In this document: in pieces, positions 42,389 through 50,151 of the stretch
Position numbering within the stretch: the stretch's first letter is position 1
Layout of the letters: every line of letters starts with the position of its first letter
Assembly (NCBI RefSeq): GCF_002795865.1
Contig: NZ_CP024920.1
Coordinates: forward strand, 2,329,001 to 2,393,000
Source of the DNA: Qipengyuania seohaensis
GTDB lineage: Bacteria; Pseudomonadota; Alphaproteobacteria; Sphingomonadales; Sphingomonadaceae
Reading direction: 5' to 3'
Length of the DNA: 64,000 bases
Translations under genes and position numbers: made by a program
The notes under the pieces: model-generated
What the model saw: the letters and a program-made list of their open reading frames with translations, nothing else
Told to the model about the DNA's origin: nothing
Databases searched by the model: none

Positions 42389-43195
42389 TTATTTCTTGGT
42401 CGGTTTTGCCGGCGTGCGCAGACGGCCGCGATGGGCGTTCATGTCGAGCACTTCGCCGGGGCCATTGTCTTCATTCTGCAGCAAGCCGAGACGGCGCGCG
42501 ACTTCCTGATAGGCTTCGCTTTCGCCGCCAAGGTCGCGGCGGAACCGGTCCTTGTCGAGCTTTTCGCCGGTGTTGATATCCCACAGGCGGCACCCGTCGG
42601 GGCTGATTTCGTCGGCCAGGATCACACGGGCATAATCGCCGTCCCAGATACGTCCGAATTCCAGCTTGAAGTCGACGAGCCGGATGTCGATCGCGCTGAA
42701 CATGCCCGAAAGGAAGTCGTTGATGCGGATCGCCATGCTGGACATATCCTGCATTTCTTCGTGGTTGCACCAGTTGAAGCAGGCGATTTCTTCTTCGGAA
42801 ACCTTGGGATCGCCAAGGCTGTCGTCCTTGTAGCAATATTCGATCAGCGTGTGCGGCAGGACTTCGCCTTCCTCGATGCCGAGGCGCTTGGACAGCGTAC
42901 CGGCGGCCACGTTGCGCACCACGACTTCGAGAGGAATGATCTCGACCTGGCGCACCAGCTGTTCCCGCATATTCAGGCGGCGAATGAAGTGCGTCGGAAT
43001 ACCGATGTGCGAAAGGCGTGTGAACACATACTCGCTGATGCGGTTGTTTATCACGCCCTTGCCGTTGATCGTACCCTTTTTCTGGGCGTTGAAGGCGGTC
43101 GCGTCATCCTTGAAATACTGGATGATCGTGCCCGGTTCGGGGCCCTCATAGAGGATCTTGGCCTTGCCTTCGTAGATCTGGCGGCGACGTGACAT
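42389..43195 (-). CDS. purC: Phosphoribosylaminoimidazole-succinocarboxamide synthase
   Basis: 268 aa; step 8 of purine synthesis, ligating aspartate to CAIR. It begins [18 protein letters not shown] with the conserved YEGKAK, then [16 protein letters not shown] and [12 protein letters not shown]...DEISPD with catalytic residues. The start at 43195 has GAAGGA about 10 nt upstream. The leader directly upstream contains a terminator-like hairpin with T6 and a competing longer hairpin, suggesting attenuation control (see 43218-43271). The C-terminal extension after about residue 240 is Arg/Lys-rich and variable in the family. Confidence 0.95.
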   Translation of the reverse strand: MSRRRQIYEGKAKILYEGPEPGTIIQYFKDDATAFNAQKKGTINGKGVINNRISEYVFTRLSHIGIPTHFIRRLNMREQLVRQVEIIPLEVVVRNVAAGTLSKRLGIEEGEVLPHTLIEYCYKDDSLGDPKVSEEEIACFNWCNHEEMQDMSSMAIRINDFLSGMFSAIDIRLVDFKLEFGRIWDGDYARVILADEISPDGCRLWDINTGEKLDKDRFRRDLGGESEAYQEVARRLGLLQNEDNGPGEVLDMNAHRGRLRTPAKPTKK

Positions 43196-43217
43196 GGGCG
43201 GATTTTCCTTCGCGCTC

Positions 43218-43271
43218 AAAAAACTGCCGCCCCGGCAGTACGATCGGCCTGTGTCCGATCGCCCCGGGGCG
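43218..43271 (-). promoter_or_regulatory. Terminator/anti-terminator-like leader hairpins of purC
   Basis: Read on the minus strand: a 6-bp GC stem with a 3-nt loop (43238-43224) is followed directly by six T (43223-43218), a compact terminator, only 22 nt upstream of the purC ATG. A second, longer two-part stem pairs 43228-43235 with 43264-43271 (8 bp) and 43241-43247 with 43255-43261 (7 bp). It uses bases of the terminator stem, so both cannot form at once. This is the layout of a transcription attenuator. It does not match any purine aptamer consensus I can recognise. Confidence 0.65.
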
Positions 43272-43376
43272 TCGAGCCTGCGCCTTTACAGCGAATGAAA
43301 GGGGGACGCAATCGCGCCCCGCGACCCTTGCAACAATGCTTGCAGCCTGGCTGCGTGAAGGGCAGCAGGAAAGCAC

Positions 43377-44273
43377 ATGTCTGCGCCTTTACACTACTTT
43401 CACTCGGGCCTCTCGATCGCGTCCGACCTGGCGTTGCCTGAATGGCAGGATTTCGCCTGCGGTGAGGGAGGCGACGTCGCGATCGTCGTTTCCGACGCAG
43501 AGGCGCCAGCTTGCAGCGAAGCGGACGGTACGATCGTCGAAGGCGACCTGATCCGATTCGCGATCGATGATGTCGGGGTCTGGGAAATTCAGGGCGGGCA
43601 GACAATCCGCGTCTATCCGCACGCAGGTGCGCAGGATCGTGATCTGCGCCTCTTTACACTAGGCAGCGCGTGGGGCGCCTTGGGATACCAGCGCGGCCTC
43701 GCCATGTGGCATGGCAGCGTGGTCGAACACCATGGCCAAGCGATACTGTTCTGCGGCGATGCGGGCATGGGCAAAAGCACGATGGCGGCTGCAATGCTGG
43801 TGAAGGGGTGGTCGCTCGTATCTGACGACCTCAGTCGCATCGATGCATCCCCTGAAGTTTCGTGCGTTTATCCCGCGAGCACACGGATCAAGCTTTGGCG
43901 CAACGCGATCGAGGCGCTGGGCTGGGAAGATCGCGTAATCCAGCGCGACCATTTCCGCGACGACAAGTTTCATCTCCGCGCGCCTAAGAATAATGCCGGG
44001 GAGGGAATATTGCCGCTAGGGGCGATCTTCGTGCTGGCCGACGGTGAGAAAGTCGAAATCGAGAGGCTGGAGGGGCATCGCGCGGTGACGGCGGTCCTCG
44101 CTGCGACGGTCTATCGACCCGAAATGCTCGAAGCGATGGATGGCTGGGTCAGGCAGGCCCATGTCGCGGCTCAGGTGGTTGCCGGCACGCCGGTTTGCAT
44201 CCTGCGCAGGCCGCGCGATCTCGCAAGCTTGGGCGACGTCGCCCACGCCGTGGAGCATTTCCTGTCTGAATAG
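43377..44273 (+). CDS. HPr kinase-like P-loop ATPase
   Basis: 298 aa. The region WHGSVVEHHGQAILFCGDAGMGKSTMAAAM...LVSDDLS follows the HPr kinase/phosphorylase catalytic layout: the HG..G strand, Walker A GDAGMGKS at 127-134 and an SDD Walker B-like pair near 150. The N-terminal 90 residues (...IWEIQGGQTIRVYPH) are a small beta-rich domain. No HPr or PTS gene is nearby. Such HprK-like proteins occur with peptide/RiPP clusters or as orphans; the substrate is unknown. AGGAAAG precedes the ATG. The gene shares the spacer with the divergent purC leader. Confidence 0.75.
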   Translation: MSAPLHYFHSGLSIASDLALPEWQDFACGEGGDVAIVVSDAEAPACSEADGTIVEGDLIRFAIDDVGVWEIQGGQTIRVYPHAGAQDRDLRLFTLGSAWGALGYQRGLAMWHGSVVEHHGQAILFCGDAGMGKSTMAAAMLVKGWSLVSDDLSRIDASPEVSCVYPASTRIKLWRNAIEALGWEDRVIQRDHFRDDKFHLRAPKNNAGEGILPLGAIFVLADGEKVEIERLEGHRAVTAVLAATVYRPEMLEAMDGWVRQAHVAAQVVAGTPVCILRRPRDLASLGDVAHAVEHFLSE

Positions 44274-44278
44274 GAAGG

Positions 44279-44353
44279 TGGTGCCCAGGGGCGGAGTCGA
44301 ACCACCGACACGACGATTTTCAGTCGTCTGCTCTACCACTGAGCTACCCGGGC
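44279..44353 (-). tRNA. tRNA-Phe (anticodon GAA)
   Basis: The minus strand folds as a 75-nt cloverleaf: acceptor GCCCGGG/CCTGGGC, D-arm GCTC/GAGC, anticodon stem GACGA/TCGTC with loop CTGAAAA (anticodon GAA), T-arm GGTGG TTCGACT CCGCC, discriminator A and an encoded CCA. It lies 92 nt downstream of yacG on the same strand. Confidence 0.96.
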
Positions 44354-44445
44354 ACACTGCTTCGGCAAAGGAGGCTTAAATGAGCCCCGCGAGCAATGAG
44401 AGCGCGCCTATGGCGAAGCTGGCGCGCCTTTGCAAGGGGGGAATT

Positions 44446-44634
44446 TTACTCTTCCTTGCCGCCGACCACTTCTCCAGCGATTTCTTCGGGCAAGGCAGGG
44501 CGTCCGGGCACCGAATAACCATCGCCGAACCATTTCGCCAGGTCGCGGTCGCGGCAGCGCGAGGAACAGAAAGGCGCGTGCTCTTGGCTGCGCGGCTTCT
44601 TGCAGATCGGGCAGGGGCGATTCTTGCTAGTCAT
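44446..44634 (-). CDS. yacG: DNA gyrase inhibitor YacG (zinc protein)
   Basis: 62 aa. Zinc-binding pairs CPIC and CSSRC, followed by RDLAKWFGDGYSVPG, the YacG signature; it binds GyrB and inhibits gyrase in E. coli. The start MTSKNRP at 44634 overlaps the RNase E/G stop by 8 nt. It ends the infA-maf-RNase-yacG run and is followed by tRNA-Phe. A 7-bp GC inverted repeat lies between it and the tRNA (44402-44427). Confidence 0.93.
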   Translation of the reverse strand: MTSKNRPCPICKKPRSQEHAPFCSSRCRDRDLAKWFGDGYSVPGRPALPEEIAGEVVGGKEE

Positions 44635-45577
44635 GAGGCACGATTTGGGCAGCGGCCGTTTCGATGGCAAGTCCCGGATCGGTCTCTATCCTCATCGGAC
44701 GACCTGTCCGGCGCTCCAGCTCGGTGATCCATTCCTGCTTGATTTTCGACTTGAGGGCCGGGTGAACGGTCAGAAGGGTGGTGCCGGCCCCTTCCACTCG
44801 CTCTGCCCGGCGTAGCGCCATGCGGGCAGCCATACCCGTGCGAGAAGTCGCGAACCGGTGGAGGAGAGAGGGCCCCTCGAGCCGGGCGACCAGCTGCACG
44901 AAGCCGAACCCGTTCATGGCGGTCCTTTCGTGAGGCCAGTCGTCCAGCGCATCGTCGAGGGCGGCGTCGATGGCCCTGCGGTCCGCTTTGGTTTCCAAGG
45001 TTGGGAAGTCGATCCCGATCGAGCCTGCCAGATCGAATTGGCGCAATGCATGGGCGATCGAGGGGACCGCCCTTGAGGCAAGCTCGCGCGGAGGCAAGTC
45101 GCCGTCGATGTCGATGAGGGTCATTGCCGGAGTAACGGCAAGAAGCAGCGAGCCTCCGTCGAATGCGACATGACCGCTGGACGCCTCTTCCCAGACGCCC
45201 TCCCAGGCCCCCGCGGGAAAGCGGTGAACGATCCTGGCGCTGGCGAAGGTGTCGGGTCCGGCGTTCTGTACCGCTTCGATCGGGCGCGCCGAAGGCAGCT
45301 TGTATCGTCCTCGTTCGGTGATGGCGGCGCGGGTGATTGCGCACGCAATCGTCGTTCCCTCGCTCGCATCGCGCGGCAGCTTGTCGAGCAGGAGCTCGAG
45401 CCCATCCTCCAGAAGTCCGGTTCCGCGCGTTCCGCGTTTCGTAGTGAGTTTGGCCGAAACGTGCTGGCCTGCATGAAGTTCGCCATGCCAGCGGCATTTC
45501 GCAGCAATCACCGTGTCGCCGTCGAGCAGGATCGCGCGTGTCTCGCCGATCCCTTCCTCGACCAGCCAATCAGGCAA
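44627..45577 (-). CDS. Ribonuclease E/G family protein, short form
   Basis: 316 aa. Family resemblance: N-terminal beta segment DWLVEEGIGETRAILLDG, GTGLLEDGLELLLDKLP in place of the S1 module and GSIGIDFPTLETKADR matching the active-site GxxxIDF region of RNase E/G. It is much shorter than RNase E and lacks its scaffold domain and the zinc-link CPxC motif, so activity is uncertain. TTG start at 45577, overlapping the maf stop by 8 nt; the 3' end overlaps yacG. Likely role: RNA processing in a translation-linked cluster. Confidence 0.85.
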   Translation of the reverse strand: MPDWLVEEGIGETRAILLDGDTVIAAKCRWHGELHAGQHVSAKLTTKRGTRGTGLLEDGLELLLDKLPRDASEGTTIACAITRAAITERGRYKLPSARPIEAVQNAGPDTFASARIVHRFPAGAWEGVWEEASSGHVAFDGGSLLLAVTPAMTLIDIDGDLPPRELASRAVPSIAHALRQFDLAGSIGIDFPTLETKADRRAIDAALDDALDDWPHERTAMNGFGFVQLVARLEGPSLLHRFATSRTGMAARMALRRAERVEGAGTTLLTVHPALKSKIKQEWITELERRTGRPMRIETDPGLAIETAAAQIVPHD

Positions 45578-46145
45578 TTGCGAAGCCCGCCGCCTTCAGC
45601 AGCGCTCTTGTCTCGTAAAGCGGCAGGCCGACGACACCCGAATGGCTGCCCTGGATGCGCGAGATCAGCCCTTCCGCAAAACCCTGGATAGCATAGCCCC
45701 CGGCCTTGCCGTCCCATTCGCCACTGGCGATATAGGCGTCGATCTCTTCTGGAGAGAGGCGCTTGAACATCACGATCGTCTCGCTGAGCCGTTCGCGCAT
45801 CGTGCCGTCGGGCGCGCGCAGGGCTATGGCTGACAGGACGCGGTGGCGACGGCCCGACAATAGCGCCAGGCATTCCCGCGCCGTCGCCTCGTCTTCCGCC
45901 TTGGGCAGGATCCGCCGACCGGCTGCAACCACAGTGTCTCCAGCCAGAACGTACCCCTCGTCCGAAGCGGCAGCTTCGGCCTTCTCGCGGGCCATGCGCT
46001 TGGCATAGTCGCGCGGCAGTTCGCCCTTGGCGGGCGTTTCGTCGATATCGGCAGGTGCGATGGCATCCGGCGTCAGGCCGAGCCGCGCGATCAGTTCGCG
46101 GCGGCGCGGGCTGGCGGATGCTAATATGAGAGTGGGCTTGCCCAC
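45570..46145 (-). CDS. maf: Maf-like nucleotide pyrophosphatase
   Basis: 191 aa. Hydrolyses non-canonical or specific NTPs (dTTP/UTP/CTP-type activity in Maf proteins). Starts MGKPTLILASASPRRRELI with the conserved SxSPRR; AGDTVV carries the catalytic Asp, and YAIQGFAEGLI matches the family C-terminal loop. The stop overlaps the RNase E/G TTG start. It lies 6 nt downstream of infA, so infA-maf-RNase-yacG form an operon. Confidence 0.93.
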   Translation of the reverse strand: MGKPTLILASASPRRRELIARLGLTPDAIAPADIDETPAKGELPRDYAKRMAREKAEAAASDEGYVLAGDTVVAAGRRILPKAEDEATARECLALLSGRRHRVLSAIALRAPDGTMRERLSETIVMFKRLSPEEIDAYIASGEWDGKAGGYAIQGFAEGLISRIQGSHSGVVGLPLYETRALLKAAGFAIA

Positions 46146-46151
46146 GACGGC

Positions 46152-46397
46152 TTATTGGGGGCCGGGGCCGCCGCGTCCGGGCATGAAGCGGTAGGTGATG
46201 CGCGCCTTGGTCAGATCGTAAGGCGTCAGTTCGCACAGCACCTCGTCGCCCACCAGGACGCGAATGCGGTTCTTGCGCATCTTGCCTGCCGTGTGGCCGA
46301 GCACCTCATGGCCGTTCTCGAGCTCGACGCGGAACATAGCATTGGGCAGCAGCTCCACAACGCGCCCGCGCATTTCGAGAAGTTCTTCCTTGGCCAT
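46152..46397 (-). CDS. infA: Translation initiation factor IF-1
   Basis: 81 aa. OB-fold factor binding the ribosomal A site during initiation. [20 protein letters not shown] and [20 protein letters not shown] are the universal IF-1 pattern; the C-terminal extension PGRGGPGPQ is species-typical. First gene of the infA-maf-RNase-yacG run, so the promoter should lie in 46398-46599, a 202-nt spacer with no other gene seen. Confidence 0.97.
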   Translation of the reverse strand: MAKEELLEMRGRVVELLPNAMFRVELENGHEVLGHTAGKMRKNRIRVLVGDEVLCELTPYDLTKARITYRFMPGRGGPGPQ

Positions 46398-46599
46398 TCG
46401 TATCCTTAGTCAAAAATGCTGTTCATCGGTTCGTATCGCGCGCCCATAGCGGCAGGCGGGATAAAAGGGAAGCTTTAGGCATTGAGGCTGCGAGGCGTAG
46501 TCACGCGACAAACCGATACATAGTGGCTGTTTGATCGAAATTAAGAGCGGCCTATGCCCGACAGGGGCTGTGGGCGGAATGACAAGGCAGGATTAGTCT

Positions 46600-49344
46600 T
46601 TGATAAATTTACGTTCTCGCCAATCCGCAAGCATGCTTGCGCTGGTACTGGCCGGTATGCCGCTGATCGCCTTGGCAGAGGAGCAGGAACCGCAATCGCT
46701 GCCCGATCCCGACGAGATCGAAGCAAGCGTGCCTCCGGCCGCGAACGATACCATCGTCGTCGAAGGAACCCGCATCCGGGGGCAGCTTTTCGTCGAGGAG
46801 AAACCGATCGCCGAATTCGATGAGGCGGACATCGCCTCGTTCGGCGCGAGTTCGATCGCAGACGTGATCGCTGCCATCGAACCTGCGACGGGCAGCGGCG
46901 CTCGCGGCGGGCGTGGTGGTGGCCGCCCGGTATTCCTCATTAACGGCATACGCGTATCCAGCTGGCGCGAATTCCGCAGCTATCCGCCCGAGGCGATCCG
47001 CAAGGTCGAGGTCTTCCCCGAAGAAACCGCCCAGCGGTTCGGCTTCTCTCCCGACCAGCGCGTCGTCAATATCCTCCTCAAGCCCGATTTCCGCAGCGTA
47101 ACGGCCGAAGTCGAGTATGAAGGCCCGGAGAGCGGAGGCTTCACGCGCAACGAACAGGAGCTGACTTTCCTGCGTATCGGCGAGAAGGGACGTTTCAACA
47201 TCAACCTCGACATCGAGGATTCCAGCCTGCTTACCGAGGCCGAGCGGGGCCTGACCGTCGCAAACGGCGAACCAGGCGAAGCTGCGTTCCGCAGCCTGCG
47301 TCCGGACACGATGAGCGCCGAGGGCACGATCAACTACGCTCGCGCTTTCCAAGAAACCGGCTTGTCGCTCAGCCTGAACGGTACGGTCAACCACTCGGAA
47401 AGCCGCAGCCTGTCGGGGTTGTCGAATGACGGCCTCGTGCCGCTCGAGCGGCGGAGCGATATCGATACCGTGTCGGTGGGCGCAACCGTTTCCCGACCGC
47501 TGGGGGACTGGAATGCGGTCTTCACGAACAACTCGGTCTTCACGGACACGCGCACCGAGATCGACGCTTTCGACGGCAGCGGCTTCGATATCGCCAAGAA
47601 TCGGACCTGGCGGCTGGATAACGCGCTGACCCTGACCGGCTATCCGATCAGCCTGCCGGCAGGCGATGTCAGTGTTACGGTCGACTACGGACTGGACTGG
47701 GTGCGCCTCGCCAGCGACGACACCAGGACCGATTTCGAGACCGAGCTCACGCGGCGGCGGCTGAACGGAGGGACGAATATCTCCGTCCCGATCTCCGAGC
47801 GAGGCGGGCATTGGGGCGCAATCGGCGGCGTCAGCCTCAACTTCAGTTCGGGTTTCGAAGATCTTTCGGACTTCGGGACGCTCGGTAACTGGAGCGCCGG
47901 TATCAACTGGGGGCCGACGGACACCCTCGGCTTCAGCGCCACGCGCATCTGGCGCGAGGTCGCGCCCGGTCTCGCCAGCCTCGGCAACCCGCGCATCGAT
48001 GAATTTAACGTCCCCGTTTTCGATTATTCGAGCGGCGAAACCGTGCTCGCGACCATCGTCACCGGTGGCAATCCCGACCTGGCAGCCGAAACGCAGGCGG
48101 ACTGGAAGTTCAGTGGAAACTGGGAATTGCCGTTCTGGGAAAACGCCCGCTTCCAGGTCGATTACGGCATCAACCGTTCACGTGAAGTAACGGCAACGCC
48201 GGGCTTCGGCGCGGCCTTCGAGCAAGCATTCCCGGATCGCGTAACCCGCGATCTGACGGGCGACCTGCTCTCCATCGATCGTCGTCCACTGACTCTCTAC
48301 GAGACCCGCAGCAGGGTAGTCTCGTTCGGCCTTAATGCTCGCGGCCAGATCGGCAAGGCGCCCGAACGGCCCGAACGCGGTGAACGCGGTCGGGGTGGAC
48401 CGCCGCCCGGTGCGGGACGTGGGAGTCAGGGCGGGGGCGGCTTCGATCCGGGACGTATGGAAGCACTGCGCGAGACCTTCTGCCAAACGCCCGAAGGCGA
48501 GATGCCGGACCTTTCAGGGGTGCCGGAGATGTTCCGTGCACGCCTGCTCGACGAAAACGGCAACCCCGATCCCGAAAAGATCGCCGCTGCCCGCGAAAGG
48601 TTCTGCGGCGAGGACGCCGAACGGCGCAGCGAAGAATTTACCGCCATGCGCACAGCGATCTGTGCCGATCCTCCGCAGCTCGACGGCCTGCCCGAACAGG
48701 TACTTGCCCGCCTTCGCGGAGAAAACGGCGAGATCGATCCGGAAAAGGTGAAAACCATGCGCGAGCGGATCTGTTCGTCCCCGCCAGCGGGTGAAAGCCA
48801 GCAATCGGGCGAGCGTCGCGGCGGTGGCGGTTTCGGCCGAATGTTCGGCGGCGATTCCAATGACACGCGGCCGCGCTATTTTCTCAGCGTCAATCACAAT
48901 ATCGCGCTGGAGAACGAAGTCTTGCTTGCGCAGGGCGGACCCCTGTTCGACCAGCTCTCTGGCGATGTCCTGCAGGGCGGTGCGATCTCCGAGCATACCT
49001 CACGCCTCGAAGCCGGCCTCTTCTGGCAGGGCTACGGCCTGCGCTTGTCCGGCCGTTATACCGGCGAGGCCACGCTGCTGGGGGGCGATACCCCGGGATC
49101 CAGCGACCTCTTCTTCGGCGATCTGGCCACGTTCGACATGCGGCTGTTCGCCGACCTCGGTGAAATCTTCAAGAAGGACGAGGGCTGGATGAAAGGCCTG
49201 CGTCTGGCTTTCGTGGTCGACAACGTGTTCGATGCGCAACGCGAAGTGCTGGACGAAAACGGCGAAGTGCCGGACGCCTTTGCGCCCGAACGGATAGACC
49301 CGGTCGGGCGCTATCTCGGCATCGACATTCGCAAGGCCTTCTGA
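46600..49344 (+). CDS. TonB-dependent outer-membrane protein with tandem cysteine-repeat insert
   Basis: 914 aa. TTG start, chosen because it gives a proper signal peptide (MINLRSRQSASMLALVL...); starting at Met12 would lose the basic n-region. Residues 50-160 resemble a TonB plug (NDTIVVEGTRI, RPVFLINGIRVSSWREF, IRKVEVFP). The barrel is interrupted at ~586-757 by an Arg/Gly/Pro-rich segment enclosing two tandem ~50-residue repeats with four cysteines (628, 669, 688, 725), followed by more Gly-rich linker, after which barrel strands resume (RYFLSVNHNIALE...) to an aromatic C-terminus (KAF). Ligand unknown. Convergent with the alpha/beta hydrolase at 49.4 kb. Confidence 0.85.
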   Translation: MINLRSRQSASMLALVLAGMPLIALAEEQEPQSLPDPDEIEASVPPAANDTIVVEGTRIRGQLFVEEKPIAEFDEADIASFGASSIADVIAAIEPATGSGARGGRGGGRPVFLINGIRVSSWREFRSYPPEAIRKVEVFPEETAQRFGFSPDQRVVNILLKPDFRSVTAEVEYEGPESGGFTRNEQELTFLRIGEKGRFNINLDIEDSSLLTEAERGLTVANGEPGEAAFRSLRPDTMSAEGTINYARAFQETGLSLSLNGTVNHSESRSLSGLSNDGLVPLERRSDIDTVSVGATVSRPLGDWNAVFTNNSVFTDTRTEIDAFDGSGFDIAKNRTWRLDNALTLTGYPISLPAGDVSVTVDYGLDWVRLASDDTRTDFETELTRRRLNGGTNISVPISERGGHWGAIGGVSLNFSSGFEDLSDFGTLGNWSAGINWGPTDTLGFSATRIWREVAPGLASLGNPRIDEFNVPVFDYSSGETVLATIVTGGNPDLAAETQADWKFSGNWELPFWENARFQVDYGINRSREVTATPGFGAAFEQAFPDRVTRDLTGDLLSIDRRPLTLYETRSRVVSFGLNARGQIGKAPERPERGERGRGGPPPGAGRGSQGGGGFDPGRMEALRETFCQTPEGEMPDLSGVPEMFRARLLDENGNPDPEKIAAARERFCGEDAERRSEEFTAMRTAICADPPQLDGLPEQVLARLRGENGEIDPEKVKTMRERICSSPPAGESQQSGERRGGGGFGRMFGGDSNDTRPRYFLSVNHNIALENEVLLAQGGPLFDQLSGDVLQGGAISEHTSRLEAGLFWQGYGLRLSGRYTGEATLLGGDTPGSSDLFFGDLATFDMRLFADLGEIFKKDEGWMKGLRLAFVVDNVFDAQREVLDENGEVPDAFAPERIDPVGRYLGIDIRKAF
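48457..48789 (+). repeat. Two in-frame tandem copies of a two-cysteine module
   Basis: Protein repeats at residues ~620-672 and ~682-730 share the pattern alR..fC....P...L.G.PE...ARL..ENG..DPEK....RERfC. Copy 1 is about four residues longer. Each copy carries two cysteines 37-41 residues apart, which could form one disulfide per copy. Flanking linkers are rich in Gly, Arg and Pro. Confidence 0.8.
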
Positions 49345-49362
49345 GGCGCGGCGAGACTGCTC

Positions 49363-50151
49363 TTAGTGAAGCGAGCGCTGGGGAAAGACGATCCGTGCCC
49401 ATAGGGGCGCGTTGAACGGTTTCCACCCGCCTTCGCCCTGGGCGAGACGGTCGGCGATTGCGTAGACCGCCGCCGGATTGACGCCGAGGCCGCAATGGCT
49501 GGCGAGCACTTCGATGTTTTCGCAGTCCTCGCGGTCGCCTTCCTGCACCGAACCGCGCCAGTGGACGACACCGTCCGTGCGCGTGAGGATCGACGTGGTC
49601 GGGACCGGCGGCGCTTCGGCGAGCTTCTTGAAGTTGTCGCCCTGCATCACCTCCGGCTCCTTGCCGTTGAGGTATTCGAACAGGCGGCGGGCATTGGTAT
49701 GGTTGCGATCGTCGGAGATCGGGCTGCCGAGGCTGATGACCTGACGGACCTTCTCTGGAGCCAGCTTGGCCAGTTCGCGCGCGAACACGCCCCCAAGGCT
49801 CCAGCCGACGATGCTGATCGGGCGGCCGGTGCGCTCGTGGAGTTCGTCGACGCAGCCCATCATCGCTTCGATACGGGCCTGGTCCACCTTGATGTTGCGG
49901 CCGAGATTCCAGCCGGCGCAGTCATAACCCAGGTCGCACAGCAAGCGGCGCAATGGACCGGTGGAGTAGTCCGACGCCATGAAGCCGGGCAGCACCAACA
50001 CGCCGTGCCCGTCGCCGCGCGGGAGCAGGCTCATGAAGGGACGCAGTGCGTAGAAGCTCGCCAGCTCTCCCATGGCGCGGCCGGGTTCGGCCAGCGCGAG
50101 GATGCGGCTGGGGGGACGCGCGTCGACCCTTGCGGCGGTTGCTTGTGTCAC
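49363..50151 (-). CDS. Alpha/beta hydrolase, wax-synthase-linked
   Basis: 262 aa. GTG start overlapping the wax synthase stop by 4 nt (GTGA). LVLPGFMASDYSTGPLRRLL holds the oxyanion region, VGWSLGGVFAREL the nucleophile elbow with Ser in GWSLGG, and ASHCGLG a candidate catalytic His near the C-terminus. It resembles esterases/lipases of the alpha/beta-hydrolase fold. Being coupled to WS/DGAT it may hydrolyse or remodel wax esters or acyl-CoA; this is inference. Confidence 0.85.
   Translation of the reverse strand: MTQATAARVDARPPSRILALAEPGRAMGELASFYALRPFMSLLPRGDGHGVLVLPGFMASDYSTGPLRRLLCDLGYDCAGWNLGRNIKVDQARIEAMMGCVDELHERTGRPISIVGWSLGGVFARELAKLAPEKVRQVISLGSPISDDRNHTNARRLFEYLNGKEPEVMQGDNFKKLAEAPPVPTTSILTRTDGVVHWRGSVQEGDREDCENIEVLASHCGLGVNPAAVYAIADRLAQGEGGWKPFNAPLWARIVFPQRSLH

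Noticed and set aside
43218-43271. A known purine riboswitch in the purC leader
   Set aside because: No three-way junction or conserved purine-aptamer core is visible; only the terminator/anti-terminator geometry can be supported.
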